Positions 59,386 through 64,000 of a DNA stretch of 64,000 bases are shown here, one piece after another (position 1 is the stretch's first letter; each line of letters starts with the position of its first letter). Origin of the DNA: Alkalibacillus flavidus. GTDB lineage: Bacteria > Bacillota > Bacilli > Bacillales > Alkalibacillaceae. A model generated the notes under the pieces. That model made no database searches. It was not told the DNA's origin and saw only the letters and a list, made by a program, of their open reading frames with translations. The translations under genes and the position numbers were made by a program. Location of the stretch: positions 186,001-250,000 of the forward strand of contig NZ_JBEPMX010000001.1 of assembly GCF_040545925.1 (NCBI RefSeq), in the 5' to 3' direction.

Positions 59386-62300
59386 ATGGATTTAAATAAA
59401 CGTGAAAAACTTGAATTGTTATTACAGCAAGTCAATATGCCGCAGGAGGTTGTTGACCACCATTTTTCACAGGCGGTTTTAGAGAAAGTGACTGTTTATA
59501 AATCAACGAAGCAATGGGTCTTCCATATACATAATAAAACACCATTTGATTATGAAGTTTTTTCGTTATTTTTGGCAAATTTGCAGACATCTTTCCACCA
59601 TATTGCAGCCGTTGATGTTGTTGTGACAACAGATGAATCAACGATAACGGAATCATGTTTTCAAGCTTATTGGCATGACTTCATTCATTCAATACATGAT
59701 TTATTCCCAGCGTACAAAGATTTTATTTGTGAACAAAAACCACAATTAGAGGGCGCCAATGTTATTCTTCAAGCGCGAAATGACGCAGAAGCGAATATGA
59801 TTAAGAAAAAGCTTGATCCCTTGTTTCAAGACTATTGTGAGAAACGCGGGATGAAAAAGTACCAGATTCAGCTTCAAGTAAACCAGGATGAGGACGCAAT
59901 TGAAGCGTTTCAACAACAAAAGTTACAAGAAGAACGGTCACTCGTACAAAAAGCGATGCAAGACCAAGCTGAAAAACAAAAGGCGAAAGAAGAAGCTGGC
60001 GATGATTCAAGTGCACCACAAGGCCCATTACTGATTGGTTCTGATATTAAGGAAGAGCCTGTCGAAATGCATAACATTTTAGAAGAAGAGCGTCGGATGA
60101 TCATTCAAGGGTATGTATTCGATGTTGATATTCGTAACTTACGTTCAGGCCGCGATTTATTAATTGTCAGTATTACGGATTACACGGATTCGATCCAAAT
60201 TAAAATGTTCTCGAAAGGCGATGAGCAAAAAACGCTTTTCGGTCAAGTAGAAGAAGGTATGTGGTTAAAAGCGCGCGGTAGCATTCAAACCGATACGTAC
60301 ACAAACGAATTAATGATGATGGGGCAAGACTTAAATGAAGTGAAAGTCAAAACACGGCAGGACCCAGGTATTGACGGGGAAAAGCGTGTAGAATTACATG
60401 CTCATACGACGATGAGCCAAATGGATGCGACCGTATCTGCTGAGAGCTTAATCAAACAAGCGGCTCAATGGGGGCATGAGGCAGTTGCTATTACAGACCA
60501 CGGCGTCGTCCAAGCATTTCCTGAAGCTTTTAATGCGAGTCAAAAACACGGCGTTAAGGTATTGTACGGATTAGAAGCAAATTTAGTCGATGATGGCGTG
60601 CTCATTGCTTATAATGAAGCAGACCGTCCATTAAATGATGCGACGTATGTCGTTTTTGACGTAGAAACAACAGGTTTATCTGCTGCTTACGATAAAATCA
60701 TTGAATTAGCAGCGGTGAAAGTACATGATGGCGAAATCATCGATCGATTTGAACGCTTTGCCAACCCGCACCAAAAATTAAGTCAAACGACGATCGATTT
60801 AACGGGCATTACCGATGATATGGTTCGTGATGCACCGGAAATCGCTGATGTCATGCGCGACTTCCATGAATGGTGTGGAGACGATATATTAGTTGCACAT
60901 AACGCTAGTTTTGATATTGGTTTTATTAATGCGGCTTATAAACAAATCGATTATCCGAAAGTGACGAATCCGGTCATTGACACATTAGAACTAGCCCGTT
61001 TATTGTATCCGAATTTAAAAAATCACCGTTTGAACACGTTGTGTAAGCATTTGAATATTGAGTTAACGCAACACCACCGCGCGATTTACGATGCTGAAGC
61101 GACAGGGTATTTATTGTGGAGTTTAGTAAAATCTGCGAAAGAAAAAGATATCGAATCGCACGCGGATATGAATCAATATGTTGGACAAGGGGATGCTTAT
61201 AAACGGTCAAGACCAAATCATGCGACGATCATTGCCCAAACAGATGAAGGTTTAAAGAACTTATTTAAACTCGTGTCGATGTCCCATATCGATTATTTTT
61301 ACCGTGTGCCGCGCATTCCGCGATCACAACTTAGAAAGCATCGAGAGGGATTACTCGTCGGTTCTGCTTGTGACCAAGGGGAGCTATTCGATACGATTGC
61401 TCTAAAATCAGAAGAAGAAGCAGAAGAAGTCGCTGAATTTTATGATTACATCGAAGTCCAACCACCGATGAACTATTATCACTTAATTGAAAAAGAAACA
61501 GCTCAATCAGTGGAACATATTAAGCAATTAATCAAGAAACTTGTTGGAATTGGTGAGAAATTAAATAAACCAGTCGTTGCTACAGGTAATGTGCACCACC
61601 TACATTCTCATGAAAAAATTTACCGACAAATATTAATCGCTTCGCAAAGCGGTAATCCGTTAAACAGACAAACGATTCCAAACGTTTATTATAAAACGAC
61701 AACAGAAATGTTAGAGGAGTTTGCCTTTTTAGGCGATGACGTCGCAAAACAAATTGTCGTGACGAATTCGAATTGGGTAGCTGATCAAGTAGACGATGTA
61801 AAACCAATTAAAGATGATCTATATACCCCTAATATCGAAGGAGCCGACGATGAAATCCGCGATATGTGTTATACACGAGCTAAATCGATATACGGTGAAG
61901 AATTGCCTGAACTCGTATCGAAACGTCTTGATACGGAATTAACGAGTATTATCGAAAATGGTTTCTCAGTTATTTATCTTATTTCGCAAAAAATCGTTAA
62001 AAAATCACTCGATGATGGCTATCTTGTCGGCTCGCGTGGTTCAGTTGGATCTTCTTTTGTGGCGACGATGATGGAAATTACCGAAGTTAACCCATTACCA
62101 CCTCACTATGTCTGTCCAAATTGCCAACATCATCACTTTTTCACGGATGGTAGTGTTGGTTCTGGTTTTGACTTGTCGAAAAAAGATTGTGAGAAATGTG
62201 GGACACCATATCGTCGTGACGGCCAGGACATTCCGTTTGAAACGTTTTTAGGTTTCAAAGGTGATAAGGTACCGGATATTGACTTAAACTTCTCAGGGGA

Positions 62301-63693
62301 ATACCAACCCGTCGCGCACCATTATACGAAAGTGTTATTCGGTGATGATAAAGTGTACCGTGCAGGAACTATTGGGACAGTGGCTGAAAAGACAGCATTC
62401 GGTTTTGTGAAAGGCTATGCACAAGATCATCAACTGATGTACCGACAGGCTGAAATCGATCGGTTAGTTAAAGGGTGTACTGGAGTCAAACGTACGACGG
62501 GCCAACACCCAGGTGGTATCATCGTTGTTCCGGATGATTACGAGATTTATGATTTTTCACCGATTCAGTACCCAGCTGATGACTCGAGCTCGGAATGGCT
62601 AACGACACATTTTGACTTCCATTCGATTCACGATAACTTGTTGAAGTTAGATATTCTTGGGCACGATGATCCGACCGTTATACGTATGCTTCAAGACTTA
62701 ACAGGACTCGATCCGGAATATGTCCCGACAAATGACCCTGAAGTGATGAAAATCTTCAGTGGTCCTGACGTATTAGGGGTTAGTGAAGATGATATTTTAT
62801 GTAAAACGGGAACGCTTGGAGTTCCTGAATTCGGGACGCGTTTCGTTCGTCAAATGCTTGAAGATACGAAGCCATCGAGTTTTGCTGAACTAGTTATTAT
62901 TTCAGGTCTATCGCACGGAACCGATGTCTGGCTTGGCAATGCGCAAGAACTGATCAATGATGGTATTTGTGAGATTGGTGATGTTATCGGGTGCCGTGAC
63001 GATATTATGGTTTATTTGTTACAAAAAGGCTTAGAATCGTCGTTAGCCTTTACGATCATGGAATATGTTCGTAAAGGACGTGGCCTTAAAGATGAGTGGA
63101 TCGACGAAATGAAAAAACACGGTGTGCCTGATTGGTATATCGAATCGTGTAAAAAAATTAAATACATGTTCCCGAAAGCACACGCTGCAGCCTATGTATT
63201 AATGGCAGTACGAATTGCATACTTCAAAGTGCATTATCCGATTGAATTTTATGCCGCGTATTTCTCCGTTCGGGCTGATGATTTTGATATTGATACAATG
63301 GTAAAAGGTAGCGACGCCATTAAACAACGTGTAGAAGATATCTTGAATAAAGGGAATGACGCATCACCGAAAGAGAAAAGCTTATTAACTGTTTTAGAAT
63401 TGGCTTTAGAAATGACAATGCGCGGCTATTCATTCCAGTCGGTCGACTTATATCGTTCGGATAGTCAACGCTTTATTGTTGAAGGTGACACGTTAATTCC
63501 ACCGTTTAATGCGATTGATGGACTAGGGACAAATGCGGCCATTAATATCGTGAAAGCACGAGAAGATGGTGAATTTCTATCGAAACAAGATTTACGCGAG
63601 CGTTCACGTATTTCAAAAACGGTATTAGAATATTTAGACCATCACGGTTGTTTAAGTGACCTACCGGATGAAAACCAACTATCATTGTTTTAG
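59386..63693 (+). CDS. polC: DNA polymerase III alpha subunit, PolC type
   Basis: PolC is the main replicative polymerase of low-GC Gram-positives. The 1435-residue protein has an OB fold (about 235-325), a PHP domain with VELHAH at 335-340 split by the DEDDh proofreading exonuclease (DVETTG at 425-430), and a Cys4 zinc site beginning at Cys910. The palm has catalytic Asp964 and Asp966 in PDIDLNF, and thumb, fingers and helix-hairpin-helix parts follow. The end DENQLSLF has the beta-clamp-binding peptide QLSLF. Length and order match B. subtilis. Confidence 0.98.
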   Translation: MDLNKREKLELLLQQVNMPQEVVDHHFSQAVLEKVTVYKSTKQWVFHIHNKTPFDYEVFSLFLANLQTSFHHIAAVDVVVTTDESTITESCFQAYWHDFIHSIHDLFPAYKDFICEQKPQLEGANVILQARNDAEANMIKKKLDPLFQDYCEKRGMKKYQIQLQVNQDEDAIEAFQQQKLQEERSLVQKAMQDQAEKQKAKEEAGDDSSAPQGPLLIGSDIKEEPVEMHNILEEERRMIIQGYVFDVDIRNLRSGRDLLIVSITDYTDSIQIKMFSKGDEQKTLFGQVEEGMWLKARGSIQTDTYTNELMMMGQDLNEVKVKTRQDPGIDGEKRVELHAHTTMSQMDATVSAESLIKQAAQWGHEAVAITDHGVVQAFPEAFNASQKHGVKVLYGLEANLVDDGVLIAYNEADRPLNDATYVVFDVETTGLSAAYDKIIELAAVKVHDGEIIDRFERFANPHQKLSQTTIDLTGITDDMVRDAPEIADVMRDFHEWCGDDILVAHNASFDIGFINAAYKQIDYPKVTNPVIDTLELARLLYPNLKNHRLNTLCKHLNIELTQHHRAIYDAEATGYLLWSLVKSAKEKDIESHADMNQYVGQGDAYKRSRPNHATIIAQTDEGLKNLFKLVSMSHIDYFYRVPRIPRSQLRKHREGLLVGSACDQGELFDTIALKSEEEAEEVAEFYDYIEVQPPMNYYHLIEKETAQSVEHIKQLIKKLVGIGEKLNKPVVATGNVHHLHSHEKIYRQILIASQSGNPLNRQTIPNVYYKTTTEMLEEFAFLGDDVAKQIVVTNSNWVADQVDDVKPIKDDLYTPNIEGADDEIRDMCYTRAKSIYGEELPELVSKRLDTELTSIIENGFSVIYLISQKIVKKSLDDGYLVGSRGSVGSSFVATMMEITEVNPLPPHYVCPNCQHHHFFTDGSVGSGFDLSKKDCEKCGTPYRRDGQDIPFETFLGFKGDKVPDIDLNFSGEYQPVAHHYTKVLFGDDKVYRAGTIGTVAEKTAFGFVKGYAQDHQLMYRQAEIDRLVKGCTGVKRTTGQHPGGIIVVPDDYEIYDFSPIQYPADDSSSEWLTTHFDFHSIHDNLLKLDILGHDDPTVIRMLQDLTGLDPEYVPTNDPEVMKIFSGPDVLGVSEDDILCKTGTLGVPEFGTRFVRQMLEDTKPSSFAELVIISGLSHGTDVWLGNAQELINDGICEIGDVIGCRDDIMVYLLQKGLESSLAFTIMEYVRKGRGLKDEWIDEMKKHGVPDWYIESCKKIKYMFPKAHAAAYVLMAVRIAYFKVHYPIEFYAAYFSVRADDFDIDTMVKGSDAIKQRVEDILNKGNDASPKEKSLLTVLELALEMTMRGYSFQSVDLYRSDSQRFIVEGDTLIPPFNAIDGLGTNAAINIVKAREDGEFLSKQDLRERSRISKTVLEYLDHHGCLSDLPDENQLSLF

Positions 63694-63695
63694 AC

Positions 63696-63896
63696 TTTGT
63701 TACAGTCCGTTGTTGATATTGTGATCCGCTGCCGGTGGACGCTTTCCGCGGGCACGGCACGAGCCTCCTCGGAAGAAAAGCGCTTCCTGCGGGGTCTCGA
63801 GACTCGTGCTGTTCCTGCAGGAGTCGGCACCTTCGCTTCTCACAATTTAACAACTTAGTCCTCTATAATTAAAATCAACATTAAACTTTAACAAAG
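63696..63896 (-). repeat. GC-rich intergenic repeat, copy 2 (uninterrupted)
   Basis: This copy starts two bases after the polC stop and ends in AT-rich DNA before a promoter. Ends are CTTTGTTACAGTCCGTTGTT and, read on the other strand, CTTTGTTAAAGTTTAATGTT, an imperfect terminal inverted repeat. The core has CGGTGGACGCTTTCC (63733-63747), CCGCGGGCACGGC (63747-63759), the palindromic TCTCGAGA and CACCTTCGCTTCTCACAAT (63828-63846), each matching copy 1 in reverse orientation. No protein is supported on either strand. Confidence 0.85.
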
Positions 63897-63939
63897 CCTT
63901 GTTTTAAAACGATCCGTAAACCTGTGTGAAAGACCGAGT

Positions 63940-63968
63940 TTGCAACATGTACCTATTTATGGTATATT
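63940..63968 (+). promoter_or_regulatory. Predicted sigma-A promoter of downstream (rimP-nusA?) operon
   Basis: TTGCAA (63940-63945) is followed after 17 bases by TATATT (63963-63968), with TGG just before the -10 (extended -10). The gene it drives is beyond the window; rimP-nusA is inferred from synteny. Confidence 0.65.
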
Positions 63969-64000
63969 AATTGACAGAGAAGTAAAAGATACGTTTACGA

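Noticed and set aside
63542..63853. Minus-strand frame of 103 residues over the polC end and repeat copy 2
   Set aside because: It spans coding and repeat DNA with no ribosome site; it is a product of the GC-rich repeat.

Overview
The window is a chromosomal segment of a low-GC, motile, endospore-former-type Firmicute, most likely a Bacillaceae and plausibly a halophile or halotolerant one. This rests on near-complete synteny with the Bacillus subtilis ftsY-to-polC region and on AT-rich codon use with strong GGAGG-type ribosome binding sites. The species cannot be fixed from the sequence. All genes but one are on the + strand. The left edge cuts ftsY. The right edge lies just past a promoter that by synteny should drive rimP-nusA.

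Region 1 (1-13.3 kb) covers protein targeting, ribosome and RNA functions and the TCA cycle: ftsY-ylxM-ffh, a lone divergent PH-domain gene, rpsP-khpA-ylqD-rimM-trmD-rplS, rbgA-rnhB, a flagellar-paralogue pair ylqG-ylqH, sucCD and dprA. Region 2 (13.3-14.0 kb) is a gene-free, GC-rich mosaic of nested repeats. Region 3 (14.0-20.0 kb) is topA, then xerC-hslV-hslU-codY. trmFO, which B. subtilis carries between topA and xerC, is not here. Region 4 (20.2-50.2 kb) is a nearly unbroken fla/che operon. It encodes the rod, MS ring, switch, export ATPase and its regulators, hook-length control and hook, the export gate, FlhF/FlhG, the chemotaxis core (CheB, A, W, C, D, Y), sigma-D, a FapA-type protein, an unrecognised small protein and a SwrB-like protein. 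Region 5 (50.3-63.7 kb) is rpsB-tsf-pyrH-frr-uppS-cdsA-dxr-rseP-proS-polC. A second copy of the mosaic repeat begins two bases after the polC stop.

The genes work as known modules: SRP targeting; tRNA and ribosome maturation; succinyl-CoA synthetase; the HslUV protease with the nutrient-sensing repressor CodY beside the flagellar operon; type III flagellar export and motor assembly; chemotaxis; translation factors; and isoprenoid and lipid precursor synthesis. Most of the window is ordinary core genome. The unusual points are the two GC-rich repeat elements, one interrupted by smaller repeats at matching points; an Asp-rich insertion of about 128 residues in the hook protein; tandem hairpins before flgE and a hairpin between the flbD Shine-Dalgarno and its start; a non-canonical G4 motif (MKRD) in RbgA; and small unrecognised genes in the motility operon. 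I did not find a clear new defence or biosynthetic system.
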